In this document: in pieces, positions 8,667 through 18,510 of the stretch
How positions within the stretch are numbered: position 1 is the first letter of the stretch
Layout: every line of letters starts with the position of its first letter
Source: Mucilaginibacter sp. cycad4
Lineage (GTDB): Bacteria; Bacteroidota; Bacteroidia; Sphingobacteriales; Sphingobacteriaceae
DNA length: 64,000 bases
NCBI RefSeq assembly: GCF_034263275.1
Contig: NZ_CP139559.1
Span: forward strand, 2,728,001 to 2,792,000
Direction: 5' to 3'
Position numbers and translations under genes: made by a program
The notes under the pieces: model-generated
Database searches by the model: none
What the model saw: the letters and a program-made list of their open reading frames with translations, nothing else
Told to the model about the DNA's origin: nothing

Positions 8667-9521
8667 ATGAAGAAAGCCATTACCCATATCCTCGCCGGCA
8701 GGGAAAAGAAGATCACTGCCGAAGAAACTGTTCGCCAGCCTTTGCCACACAAGGATTTTCGCTTTGCAAATCCTTTTATTGTATTGCACCACATGGGCCC
8801 CGAAGTAATAGAACCCGGCCAAACCTTACGGATCCATCCGCATCCGCATCGTGGTTTTAGCCCTTATACCATTATGCTGCAGGGCGAAGGTTACCATAAG
8901 GACAATGCGGGTAACGACGAGATCATCAAAGCTGGTGGTGTGCAATGGATGTTTGCAGGCAAAGGCATTATGCATAGTGAAGGCCCCACTCCGGAACTGC
9001 TGCAAAAAGGCGGCGTTCAGGAACTCATTCAGCTTTGGATCAATGCCCCCAAAAGTAAAAAATGGGATGAGCCGTTTTACCAATCGGCCAATGCAGACCA
9101 ATTACCCAAAGTATTTGCAGGTGAAGGCCTCGATTTTAACCTTGCCAGCGGCGAATATGGGGGCAAAACCGGACCTATCCAAAACTTCACCCCGGTTATT
9201 TCCATCGTAGGAAAGATGGCGGCAGGTAAAGAGGTAAATTTCAAAGCGACACCTGGCTACTGGACATTACTTTATATTATAAAAGGAAGCGTTGATGTAA
9301 ACGGTACAACCGTTACTCAATTTAACCTCATTGTGTTTGAAAAAGACAATGACAAGATCTCTGTAAAGGCGACCGAAGATTCGCAGGTATTATTCCTCTC
9401 TGCAGAGCCGATTAATGAACCGGTATCAGCTAAAGATAATTTTGTAATGAATACGCCCGCAGAAATTGAGCAAGCGCTTGCCGATTACCAAAACGGCGTG
9501 TTCGGTACATTGAACTATTAG
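8667..9521 (+). CDS. Pirin family protein
   Basis: Bicupin protein of 284 residues. The N-terminal cupin has the pirin metal-site signature HPHPHRGFSPYTIMLQGE (about residues 53-70), followed by GGVQWMFAGKGIMHSE with the remaining His and Glu ligands. Some bacterial pirins have quercetinase activity and others bind enzymes of central metabolism; which applies is unknown. ATG at 8667 is preferred over the TTG seven codons upstream since MKKAITHILAGREKK is a natural pirin N-terminus. Confidence 0.92.
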   Translation: MKKAITHILAGREKKITAEETVRQPLPHKDFRFANPFIVLHHMGPEVIEPGQTLRIHPHPHRGFSPYTIMLQGEGYHKDNAGNDEIIKAGGVQWMFAGKGIMHSEGPTPELLQKGGVQELIQLWINAPKSKKWDEPFYQSANADQLPKVFAGEGLDFNLASGEYGGKTGPIQNFTPVISIVGKMAAGKEVNFKATPGYWTLLYIIKGSVDVNGTTVTQFNLIVFEKDNDKISVKATEDSQVLFLSAEPINEPVSAKDNFVMNTPAEIEQALADYQNGVFGTLNY

Positions 9522-9613
9522 ATCCATAATAACTTTTGGTTATCAGAGATTGCACTTTATGATAAGAACCCGGCGATAATTTCATACACCTTTGTATCAT
9601 CAAAACAAAGGAA

Positions 9614-10588
9614 ATGAATACCCCACATCAATTAAACAATACCGGCGGCCTGCTATTGAATATCAATGAAAATGCCCGCAAAATTATATTCGCAGTTTGT
9701 ATTGTATTGTGCCTGATGCCTTTTATGAGCCCGGCAGTAGCATTGCTTTTGGGCTTGGTAATAGCGCAATGTTCCGGCCACCCCTATCTGCACGTTAATC
9801 ATAGAGCAACCCATATTTTATTGCAGGTTTCAGTAGTAGGCTTAGGTTTCGGCATGAATGTACACAGCGCATTGCAAGCCGGCAAGGAAGGTATCCTGTT
9901 TACCATCGCTTCCATAACCGGAACTTTGCTCTTCGGTACACTCATGGGCAAATGGCTAAACATCGAGAAAAAGACATCTTTTTTGATCGCTTCAGGTACA
10001 GCCATTTGCGGAGGGAGCGCCATCGCAGCCATTTCGCCGGTTATTAAAGCCGAAGAAAAACAAATCTCTGTAGCGTTAGGTTGCGTATTCATCCTCAACT
10101 CAATAGCCTTGTTTATTTTCCCGCTGATAGGCAATTATCTTAATTTATCACAAACTCAGTTTGGATTATGGTGCGCCATTGCCATACATGATACCAGTTC
10201 GGTGGTGGGTGCAGCAAGTAAATATGGTGCCCATGCACTGGAAGTAGCAACTACTGTGAAACTGGCAAGGGCTTTATGGATCATCCCGGTAGCATTTCTA
10301 TCCACCTTTCTGTTCAGGAACCGGTCAAAAAAAGTAAGCGTACCTTATTTTATTGGCTTATTCATATTGGCTATGATTGCTAATACCTATATACCCCTTA
10401 TAAAGGTGGTAAGCCCGTTTATAATCAACATAGCAAAAGCTGGTTTAACGCTTACCCTATTCTTGATAGGGGCGGGCCTTTCGCGCAGGGTTTTGGTATC
10501 GGTTGGGTTAAAGCCGCTTTTGCAGGGAGTAGCGCTTTGGATTGCGATATCTGGCGCAGCATTGTATGCGGTTATGCATTTAGCTTAA
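9614..10588 (+). CDS. YeiH/UPF0324 family putative sulfate exporter
   Basis: Integral membrane protein of 324 residues with about ten hydrophobic segments. The family signature ICGGSAIAAISPVIKA lies near residues 132-147, and AIHDTSSVVGAA follows in the second half. The family is often annotated as a sulfate or sulfonate exporter on weak evidence. It is a single gene with an aaaggaaatg start region. Confidence 0.88.
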   Translation: MNTPHQLNNTGGLLLNINENARKIIFAVCIVLCLMPFMSPAVALLLGLVIAQCSGHPYLHVNHRATHILLQVSVVGLGFGMNVHSALQAGKEGILFTIASITGTLLFGTLMGKWLNIEKKTSFLIASGTAICGGSAIAAISPVIKAEEKQISVALGCVFILNSIALFIFPLIGNYLNLSQTQFGLWCAIAIHDTSSVVGAASKYGAHALEVATTVKLARALWIIPVAFLSTFLFRNRSKKVSVPYFIGLFILAMIANTYIPLIKVVSPFIINIAKAGLTLTLFLIGAGLSRRVLVSVGLKPLLQGVALWIAISGAALYAVMHLA

Positions 10589-10817
10589 TTATAAGGCACT
10601 AAATATTACTCCATCACCATTGAATATCAACATGTAAAAAAAAGATAGTTTAACTTCATCTTTGTTTTTTGCAAAAGTTCAGGTATTCGCAACCTGTTTA
10701 TTATAAATCCTTTTGTGTTAAGGTAGTTTAGCAAAAATTATCTATTTTTACGCCGTATTTAGCATTAAATACCTTTAATATTAAACTTTAACCTTATCAT
10801 TTCCCAGTTGTTTCTAT

Positions 10818-13613
10818 ATGAAGAAACTGTACGCCGTATTAATCTTATTGTTTGTAATTACCTCTTTCAGTAATGTATTTGCTCAAACAAGAATAACGGA
10901 AACCTTACCAAAAACACGTAATATTATTCAAAACCTGCCTGAGCCTGCAAAACCCGCAGCACCGATAATAAGTTACGGCAACGGCCTTCACATTTATGAA
11001 ATTGGGAAACCGATAGAACCATTAAAAGTAACCAATACCGGCGGCGCCATTCCTTTAACCAGCTTATTTTCCCAAACAAGTACAATAGGCGGTAATAATC
11101 TATATGGTTATGTGGATGGGAATAAAAAAGATGCACGTTTAGGAAATCCACTTAGTTCGGCAAGAGATGCTGCCGGCAATATTTATATAGCCGATGCTAA
11201 CAACAATGCTATCAGGAAATTGACACCCGATGGAGCGATAACCACATTTGCCGGCAGTGAAGTTCAGGGCGCAAAAGATGGCAATGGCAGAAATGCAACT
11301 TTTAACTACCCTACCGGCCTTGTAATTGCAGCTTCAGGGAATATATATGTTGCAGATTACGGAAACCACCTAATCAGAAAGATAACTCCCAATGGTACGG
11401 TTACGACGCTGGCTGGAACAGGAAAACCCGGACATGACAACGGTACAGGACAATTGGCTTCATTTAACCTGCCCTATGGCTTAACCGTTGACAAGGCCGA
11501 AAATGTTTATGTGGCAGATTCATACAACAATTTGATCAGAAAAATTACGCCTGCCGGGGTCGTTTCGACGGTGGCCGGAATCCTTAACGGAGGTAACATC
11601 AACGGTCCGGGTGCGACTGCTGCTTTCCGGGTTCCTTACGGCATCACCATCGACTCGGAAGGAAATTTATTTATCGCGGATAAATTTAATAATAGCATAA
11701 GAAAAATTGCCACGGATAATACGGTATCAACATTTGCAACCGGCGGACTATTTTTGCCTAACAGCGTTGCGGTAGATAATTTGAACAATGTATATGCATG
11801 CGGACAAATATCATTCGTAACTAAGTTTCTTCCCTCCGGCGCACAAAGCAGCAATATTCCGCTTTCAGGCTTTTTAGAGAAAGGCTATATTGAAGGAATA
11901 GATACTGTAGCCAGGTACTCAGGTAACTTAGGCGTATCTTATGATGGTGTGGGAGGCTTACTTGTATCCGACGGATCAAATTTTGTACTACGAAAAGTGA
12001 ACCTTTATGGCTATCAGGTTGAGGATAAACTACCTGAGGGACTTTCTTTAGACAGCACCGGAACAATAACAGGTACCCCAAAGGTTCTGCAAGGCGTAAA
12101 ACTCTACAGAATAGCAGGCTACAATGCAGGCGGAAAGGGCGAAAACGTGGCAACCATCCAAATAGTTAAAGGCAGCCAGGTGATAACCTTTCCTCCTATA
12201 CCCCGCATAACGTATGGAGACAAGGCATTGGCATTAAATGTAAGCAGCACAAATAAAACAATTCCTTTAATATACACCAACAGTGATCCCACAATAGCCA
12301 AAATCGACAAGGATAGCATTTATTTTATCAAACCGGGCAGCGTTACCATTACTGTTACCCAGCCCGGCAACGATTTATACCTTAATGCGGCGCCAGTTTC
12401 GCAGACCATCACCGTTCAAAAAGCTCCATTAACAATAGCTGCCGTTGATACAGCGAGGTTTTACAATACTGATAACCCAACTTTCAGGATCACCTACAAA
12501 GGATTTGTAAATAAAGAAAATGCAACGGTTTTAAGTGCAGCTCCGATAATAGCTAATACAGCTTCAAAAGCTTCACCTCCGGGTGATTATCCCATCACGC
12601 TAAGCGGTGCAAAAGCCGATAATTATACTATTAACTATGTCCCCGGCACTTTAAGCATCATCAATTTACCAACCATCACAGCCAATGGTTCCACTACTTT
12701 TTTTGATGGCAGTTCTGTCACGCTTTCAACAAGTACAGTCGCCGGTTATACTTATCAATGGTATAAAGACGGCGTGATCATAAAAAATGCCACCACATCA
12801 ACGTTAAAAGTTACCGATGGCGGTAAATATACTGTGGCGGTTACGGTGAAATCGTTCAGGGCAACCTCTGCCGCCACTACAGTTTACACACAATTTAACT
12901 TACCCGTTAACAACTTCAAACTAACACTAAACAGTGCTGCATGTAAAGGCAGTGCTAATGGATCTGTCAATATCGAAGCAGTTCAAAAATTAAATTATAC
13001 AGCTTCCTTTACAGTTAACGGCCTTACCACAACATATCCGTTTACTAAACAGCTAACCATTGATAAGCTTACAGCGGGTAACTATAGCTTATGTATAACT
13101 GTTGAGGGTAAAATTTATCAGCAATGCTTTAACGTGGTAATTACCGAACCTGCCGACCTATCAGTTTATTCAACAGTTAACAATACACTCAATACAGTGA
13201 ACCTGCAATTAAATGGTGGTGCCAGTTACAACGTAAATCTTAACGATGTGGTTTATACCACTACCGACACCCAAATTACACTGCCATTGACAGCGGGCGC
13301 AAATAAATTATCAGTTACTACCGACAAGCTGTGCCAGGGGATCTTTGAAAAAATAATAAACCTGGATGAGCGTATAATCCCCTATCCTAACCCATTCCAA
13401 AGCGCCCTCAATGTGAATACAGGTACCGGGCTTATCAACAAATTATCAGTAACTATCTATAATGTAGTTGACGGTAGAACTGTTTATACCAATCAGTATA
13501 TTAACCAGACAGGTAAGCTACAAATGGATCTTTCGGCTTTGCCAGGCGGTGTTTACTCGCTTAATCTAATAATGGACGGAAAAGGCAAGTCTTTTAAAAT
13601 TTTGAAAAAATGA
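10818..13613 (+). CDS. Large secreted NHL-repeat/MBG-domain protein with T9SS sorting tail
   Basis: Predicted secreted protein of 931 residues. A signal peptide (1-22, ending NVFAQ) is followed by an NHL beta-propeller (about 105-375) whose blades repeat a NIYVADYGNHLIRKITPNG-like unit. A putative-Ig segment comes next (LPEGLSLDSTGTITGTP, about 400), then an MBG-type domain (about 534-614), an Ig-like segment and a SprB-like region. The C-terminal about 75 residues (IPYPNPFQSALNVNTG... to KSFKILKK) match a type IX sorting domain, so export across the outer membrane is expected. Its stop overlaps the next lipoprotein by 4 bp. Ligand unknown; adhesion or polymer binding is plausible. Confidence 0.88.
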   Translation: MKKLYAVLILLFVITSFSNVFAQTRITETLPKTRNIIQNLPEPAKPAAPIISYGNGLHIYEIGKPIEPLKVTNTGGAIPLTSLFSQTSTIGGNNLYGYVDGNKKDARLGNPLSSARDAAGNIYIADANNNAIRKLTPDGAITTFAGSEVQGAKDGNGRNATFNYPTGLVIAASGNIYVADYGNHLIRKITPNGTVTTLAGTGKPGHDNGTGQLASFNLPYGLTVDKAENVYVADSYNNLIRKITPAGVVSTVAGILNGGNINGPGATAAFRVPYGITIDSEGNLFIADKFNNSIRKIATDNTVSTFATGGLFLPNSVAVDNLNNVYACGQISFVTKFLPSGAQSSNIPLSGFLEKGYIEGIDTVARYSGNLGVSYDGVGGLLVSDGSNFVLRKVNLYGYQVEDKLPEGLSLDSTGTITGTPKVLQGVKLYRIAGYNAGGKGENVATIQIVKGSQVITFPPIPRITYGDKALALNVSSTNKTIPLIYTNSDPTIAKIDKDSIYFIKPGSVTITVTQPGNDLYLNAAPVSQTITVQKAPLTIAAVDTARFYNTDNPTFRITYKGFVNKENATVLSAAPIIANTASKASPPGDYPITLSGAKADNYTINYVPGTLSIINLPTITANGSTTFFDGSSVTLSTSTVAGYTYQWYKDGVIIKNATTSTLKVTDGGKYTVAVTVKSFRATSAATTVYTQFNLPVNNFKLTLNSAACKGSANGSVNIEAVQKLNYTASFTVNGLTTTYPFTKQLTIDKLTAGNYSLCITVEGKIYQQCFNVVITEPADLSVYSTVNNTLNTVNLQLNGGASYNVNLNDVVYTTTDTQITLPLTAGANKLSVTTDKLCQGIFEKIINLDERIIPYPNPFQSALNVNTGTGLINKLSVTIYNVVDGRTVYTNQYINQTGKLQMDLSALPGGVYSLNLIMDGKGKSFKILKK

Positions 13614-14293
13614 GAACCTGGATATATAGTTTATTTATAATATTAACAATTGCAGGTTGCAGCAAGAAAACCCCTCCGCCCGATGTTACCCCTGTTGCAA
13701 CAAGCCTGGTATCGCCATTAAAAGATCAGCCCTGTACTACGGGTACAATTATATCAACCGATAAAAGTACCGTAACGTTTACCTGGCAAACCGCCGATAA
13801 AGCTGAAGGCTATGTCCTTGCCGTAAAAAACCTGCTTACCAAAGTTGAAACAAAACAAACTGTAACATCAACCCAGGCCACAGCCGATCTGCTTCGCAAT
13901 ACCCCGTACTCATGGTATGTGATATCTACCTCAACAAAAACCAAAGCTACAGCACAAAGTGAAACCTGGAAGTTTTACAATGCCGGGGCAGGCACAGTAA
14001 GCTATCCGCCCTATCCGGCTGAAATAACAGCACCCCTTTTTGGTGATAACGTAACGGCTTCGTCGGGAAATATCACACTGAAATGGACGGGCAGCACACT
14101 GGGAGCCGCCATAAAGGGATACGATATTTACTTTTCCAATACTAACTCGCCCACCCTTTTCAAATCAAATATATCTGATAGTCAATACCAGGTTGCAGTA
14201 AAACCGGGCACAACTTATTACTGGCGCATAGTTACTATTGATAACGCCGGAAATTATACTGATTCAGGGATATACCAATTTTCGGTTAAGTAA
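13610..14293 (+). CDS. Fibronectin-III-like lipoprotein
   Basis: Protein of 227 residues with signal peptide and lipobox LTIAGC (Cys at residue 17), so it is probably lipidated. Two repeats of about 95 residues carry FN3-like strands (TFTWQTADKAEGYVLAV and TLKWTGSTLGAAIKGYDIYF, each ending in a Y-x-W motif). The start overlaps the upstream secreted protein in an ATGA arrangement, so both are made together. It may anchor or assist that protein at the outer membrane; this is inference. Confidence 0.82.
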   Translation: MRTWIYSLFIILTIAGCSKKTPPPDVTPVATSLVSPLKDQPCTTGTIISTDKSTVTFTWQTADKAEGYVLAVKNLLTKVETKQTVTSTQATADLLRNTPYSWYVISTSTKTKATAQSETWKFYNAGAGTVSYPPYPAEITAPLFGDNVTASSGNITLKWTGSTLGAAIKGYDIYFSNTNSPTLFKSNISDSQYQVAVKPGTTYYWRIVTIDNAGNYTDSGIYQFSVK

Positions 14294-14666
14294 AGATTTT
14301 TACATCTCCTGAATAATTAGATCGCCTTCTTAATCCCTGGAAAAATAAGTATGGGAAGCCTTACAGATTATACTGAAAACTCCCGGGCATTCTTTGGTTG
14401 TCTCATACCCTATCCTTTAGGGATATTTGATAGCTATACAATGGGGCAATGCTGTTTTGGTTTTATAGGCGGTCCACTACAACACAACTACAGCAATCCA
14501 TTGCAGGTTTAAAAGATGCCCGGCAGGGCATCCTCTCTCTATTTTGAAATATATAGCTATGTGGTATGTGTTAAATGTTGCTTAAATTACGGACCTTAAT
14601 TAGGCCTGCATTTGCCCGGGCAATACTAATTATCAATGGGGTTTAAACCCTGCCAGGAAACCGTTA
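14294..14666. other. Intergenic leader of the Y_Y_Y regulator
   Basis: 373 bp without an ORF. It holds the CACTAC direct repeat (14475-14491) and, just downstream, a perfect 7-bp hairpin gatgccc-ggca-gggcatc (14515-14532). A weak -7-like TATTTTG is at 14540-14546. The hairpin could end the upstream transcript or structure the regulator leader. Confidence 0.5.
14475..14491 (+). promoter_or_regulatory. CACTAC-N5-AACTAC operator candidate (copy 1, regulator gene)
   Basis: CACTACAACACAACTAC differs by one base from the copy upstream of the DUF5009 gene (23209-23225). It lies 176 bp before the regulator start. Its orientation relative to the regulator gene is opposite to that of the other two copies, so the role here could be autorepression rather than activation. 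Confidence 0.55.
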
Positions 14667-17579
14667 ATGAAAAAAAGCATCCTATTTATTATTGTTCTGC
14701 GTGTATTCATATGCACATCTTTTGCTCAAACTACCCTTGGTACTCCTGCTATCAAAAACTACACGCATAATGATTATAACGCAGGCAGCGAGATCTCGGA
14801 TATTAAACAGGACAAGAACGGAATCCTTTATTTTGCCAACGATGAGGGTTTGCTTACATTCGACGGGAGTTATTGGAAAACTTATCCCCTGCCTAACAAA
14901 AGCGCCATAAAGTCTGTGGCTATTGATGCTTTGGGCCGCATTTACGTTGGCGGACAGGATGAAGTCGGCTACTTTTTTCCTAACGATGCAGGCATCCTTA
15001 AATTTCATTCGCTTAAAAAGCTCCTGCCTCAAAAAGCAAGGCAGTTTGCCGATATCTGGGATATTGTTATCCATAATAATGAGGTATTCTTCCGCACCAT
15101 CGAGTGCATCTTTGAACTGAAAAACAACACCATTCACACCTTTGATGCACCCGGTGGCTGGATGCTGTTAAACCAGGCCGGCAGCAAGTTATATGCCTAC
15201 GATAAAGCTGTTGGACTGGTTGTTTTTAAAGATTCCCGCTGGCAGGCCTGCCTACAGCAGCCAACAACAGCGCTGAGGATCACTGGCATTACTGAGTTTA
15301 ATAAAGACACCTTATTGGTAACCACCCGCAAAAATGGCCTCTTCATCATGACAGGATCGTCACTGATAAAAAAGGCAACTGCTACCGATGGCATCCTGTT
15401 CACGGACCTGATAAACTTCATCCAAAAAATTGGCACCGACAGGTATGCTATCGGTACATCAGCAAAAGGATTGCTTATTATTGATGGCAAAGGCGAGCTG
15501 GTAGACCAGTTCTCCAACAATCAAGGGTTACAAAACAATAATGTTCATGGTGTATTGTTAGACAGAGATCGTAATTTATGGCTCGGACTGGAAAACGGGC
15601 TCGATTTTATCAATTATAACACTTCCGTTAAAAATATTTATCCTAATCGCGAAAACCTGGTAAAAAGTAATTCGGTAAGCATTTTTAACAACAAACTGTA
15701 TATCGGAACATCAAACGGTTTATATACCGTACCGATAGGCGCGCAGCAAAAGGATATCAGCGTGGCCACAGGTACTTTTACAGAGGTGCCAAATACTAAA
15801 GGACAGATTTTAAGCCTTACACAAATTAACGGGCATTTATTGGCCGGTCACCAGGATGGTGTTTTACAGATAGATAATAACCAGGCTAAACTGATTACTC
15901 CTGGCCCGGGGGCATGGATGATGAAAGGAGTCCCAGCCTCGCAGGATGTGATAGTGGGGACTTATACCGGCTTTCAGCTCTTAAAATACAATGGTACCGG
16001 ATTTAGCTTTGAAGGAAGAATAGATGGCATTTATGAATCCTTAGGGAACCTCGCGGTGGATAAGAGCAACTTTGTGTGGGCAACGCACCCCTACAGGGGC
16101 ATTTTTAAAGTGCAGCTATCTGCGGATCGGAGAAAGATAGTTGGATATACACAATATACCGAAAAAAGCGGCTTACCATCGGCGCTGAATAATCATGTAT
16201 ATTTTATTAAAAATAAAATAATAGCTGCTACCGAAAAAGGTGTTTATGAGTATAATATCACCGAGGGTGACTTCACCCGTTCTGTTTTTTACAAACCCAT
16301 ATTTGGTAAAGCAAAAATCGAGTTCCTTACTGAAGATGGTAAAGGTAATATCTGGTTCATCAGCAACCAGCGGGTTGGCGTAATTGATTTTGGTAAAAAA
16401 TCGCCTAACGCATCTTATAAGGTAATTTATTTCCCTGAACTGGCCGGGCAAACGGTAAAAGGCGCAGAGTATATTTATCCCCATGATATGGAAAACATCT
16501 TTATCGGCTCAAACAATGGCGTATTTCATTTAAATTACCGACAATATGTATCTTCCAATAACAAACTCAAGGTATTGCTTACTACAGTAAAAGCTATAGC
16601 TGAAAAAGACAGCCTGATTTTTGGAGGATATTTTGTTAAAAACAACAGGATCGCATCAGCACAAAACAGGCAACAGGTTACCTCGCTGTCCAACCACTGG
16701 AACTCTTTTCATTTTGAATATACCTCTACCCTGTTCGCACAAAAAAGCAATGAAGAGTTTAGCTATAAATTGACAGGCTTTGATAAAGATTGGTCGCAAT
16801 GGTCGGTTAAAACGGAGAAGGATTACACCAACCTTCCTTATGGCAAATACACGTTTTCGGTAAAGGCCCGTAATAATTTGGGCACAGCATCTGCACCGGT
16901 TAATTATACTTTTATTGTTGAGCCGGCATGGTATCAAACTGTTTGGGCCTACCTGGCTTATTTCCTGATCATTGCCTACGCTGTTTATATCGCCATAAAA
17001 GCACAGCAAAAACGTTTTGAGCTACATCAGCAACGCCACGAGGAGGAGCAGAAACGGCTAAGCTACCTCCATAGCCTTGAACTTGACAGGAATGATAAAG
17101 AAATAATTGCACTTAAAAATGAAAAGCTTGAAGCCGAACTAACTTACAAGAACAAGGAGCTGGCTACCTTAACCATGCAAATGGTTGACAGGGGAAAACT
17201 ATTGCTCAACATCAAAGACGAATTGATGGTATTGATCAAAAAGATTAACATCCCAGATGCATCATACCATTTCAGAAGCGTATTTAAACTCTTGAGTGAT
17301 ACCGGGAAAAGTGATAATGACTGGGACAACTTTTCCATGTATTTTGACCAGGTGCATAATAACTTTTTAACCACCATGAAAGCCAAATTCCCCGGTTTAA
17401 GTTCCACTGATTTGAAGCTGTGCGCTTACCTGCGGTTAAACCTGTCATCAAAGGAGATAGCGCAGCTGCTTAACATCTCGCTGAAGGGCGTGGAGATCAG
17501 CCGTTACCGGGTACGCAAAAAACTGCGATTAGCTACCGAAACCAATCTATACGATTTTTTGATAGAGGTTACTAAATAA
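14667..17579 (+). CDS. Membrane-tethered propeller/Y_Y_Y sensor with LuxR-type HTH
   Basis: One-component transmembrane regulator of 970 residues. A signal peptide (1-20) leads to periplasmic two-component-regulator propeller repeats (e.g. GLLTFDGSYWKTYPL, GKGNIWFISN) and a Y_Y_Y domain (about 670-750, YKLTGFDKDWSQWS). One membrane helix (about 757-778) is followed by a cytoplasmic coiled coil rich in E, K and Q. A LuxR/GerE-type helix-turn-helix (about 910-965, LNLSSKEIAQLLNISLKGVEISRYRVRKKL) ends the protein. No kinase or receiver domain is present, so sensing and DNA binding are in one chain. It faces the GH9 operon and is probably its regulator. Confidence 0.9.
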   Translation: MKKSILFIIVLRVFICTSFAQTTLGTPAIKNYTHNDYNAGSEISDIKQDKNGILYFANDEGLLTFDGSYWKTYPLPNKSAIKSVAIDALGRIYVGGQDEVGYFFPNDAGILKFHSLKKLLPQKARQFADIWDIVIHNNEVFFRTIECIFELKNNTIHTFDAPGGWMLLNQAGSKLYAYDKAVGLVVFKDSRWQACLQQPTTALRITGITEFNKDTLLVTTRKNGLFIMTGSSLIKKATATDGILFTDLINFIQKIGTDRYAIGTSAKGLLIIDGKGELVDQFSNNQGLQNNNVHGVLLDRDRNLWLGLENGLDFINYNTSVKNIYPNRENLVKSNSVSIFNNKLYIGTSNGLYTVPIGAQQKDISVATGTFTEVPNTKGQILSLTQINGHLLAGHQDGVLQIDNNQAKLITPGPGAWMMKGVPASQDVIVGTYTGFQLLKYNGTGFSFEGRIDGIYESLGNLAVDKSNFVWATHPYRGIFKVQLSADRRKIVGYTQYTEKSGLPSALNNHVYFIKNKIIAATEKGVYEYNITEGDFTRSVFYKPIFGKAKIEFLTEDGKGNIWFISNQRVGVIDFGKKSPNASYKVIYFPELAGQTVKGAEYIYPHDMENIFIGSNNGVFHLNYRQYVSSNNKLKVLLTTVKAIAEKDSLIFGGYFVKNNRIASAQNRQQVTSLSNHWNSFHFEYTSTLFAQKSNEEFSYKLTGFDKDWSQWSVKTEKDYTNLPYGKYTFSVKARNNLGTASAPVNYTFIVEPAWYQTVWAYLAYFLIIAYAVYIAIKAQQKRFELHQQRHEEEQKRLSYLHSLELDRNDKEIIALKNEKLEAELTYKNKELATLTMQMVDRGKLLLNIKDELMVLIKKINIPDASYHFRSVFKLLSDTGKSDNDWDNFSMYFDQVHNNFLTTMKAKFPGLSSTDLKLCAYLRLNLSSKEIAQLLNISLKGVEISRYRVRKKLRLATETNLYDFLIEVTK

Positions 17580-17725
17580 TCAGGGTAAAGGCTGCTTCCA
17601 GATTTACTATTTTTTTAACTACTAATCACAACAAAGCATCTTTAAACATCAAACAAAGCGCTATCCTCCATATTGCCGCCGTTAAAAAAATGCTTTTACT
17701 CAACCCAGGTTAACTTCGTATATAA

Positions 17726-18487
17726 TCATCTATTTCCGGCAGCCCAGAAAATAGCATTGCTGAAAAGCCTGGTATAATCCTTACTATCAAAAAGCACAGG
17801 TGAGTGCCCCATAAAAATGTAAATATTACGGGCTTTTTTTGCGGGGTTAGTCCATACTACGGGGTGGTCGCCCATGGTAATACCATCTTTAGGTTCATAG
17901 GTTGATTCATCTACTGATGCCAGCACATGTACATTAGGTCGTGGATCTTTGTCATAAGTGTACCACTCTTCCTTCTGAACCAGGAAAGATGGTGATACGC
18001 CTTGCATTACCGGATGGCTGTTATCTTCAATATTGACAGTACCTTTGGCAAATGTGGCTATGTAGTTTTTATAGCGGATTCCCCCCATAAAATTCCAGAA
18101 CCAGTTCCACATCGGGTAGCCATCAAACTCGCCCAACAGGGTTGCGTGGTGAAAACCTATCCAGCCTCCCTTACCCTCATCAATATATTTTTCAAAGGCC
18201 TTTACGGCCTTTTCCTTCCAGGCATACGGCGGGTAGTCCAACTGGATAAATAATTGATAATTAGCTAAAAAGGCATCATCAATTCTATCAGTACTTTGAA
18301 TATAATCGACAGAAAAATTACTATCAGCAGCCAGCTTATCCAGCCATACTTTTGCCACTTTTGAATACTCAATATGATGGCCTCCGTTTTCATACAGAGC
18401 TACTACTTTAAAACGCGGGGCCTTTTGTGCCCACACACTGATAACGGTTAACAGGCAAAAATTGAAGATCAGGGCTATTTTTTTCAT
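17726..18487 (-). CDS. Secreted ThuA domain protein
   Basis: Protein of 253 residues with a signal peptide (1-20, ending VWAQ). The ThuA domain is a class I glutamine amidotransferase-like fold often linked to trehalose or other sugar utilisation. Visible motifs are ALYENGGHHIEYSK, GWIGFHHATLLGE and the C-terminal NIYIFMGHSPVLF. It is the last gene of an apparent GH9-redoxin-ThuA operon with gaps of 21 and 23 bp. The enzymatic activity is unproven; a role in periplasmic sugar processing fits. Confidence 0.88.
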   Translation of the reverse strand: MKKIALIFNFCLLTVISVWAQKAPRFKVVALYENGGHHIEYSKVAKVWLDKLAADSNFSVDYIQSTDRIDDAFLANYQLFIQLDYPPYAWKEKAVKAFEKYIDEGKGGWIGFHHATLLGEFDGYPMWNWFWNFMGGIRYKNYIATFAKGTVNIEDNSHPVMQGVSPSFLVQKEEWYTYDKDPRPNVHVLASVDESTYEPKDGITMGDHPVVWTNPAKKARNIYIFMGHSPVLFDSKDYTRLFSNAIFWAAGNR

Positions 18488-18510
18488 ATCGATATTTTTG
18501 GGCCGATGGT

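Noticed and set aside
10723..10777. GTAGTG-type operator upstream of the NHL protein
   Set aside because: Only one half-site-like GTAGTT is present, and its distance to TACCTTTA does not match the 32-bp rule.
14435..14442. Minus-strand -7 box left of the 14475 operator
   Set aside because: The expected position for the opposite orientation reads TATACAAT, not CAAAnnTA, so no minus-strand promoter is claimed.
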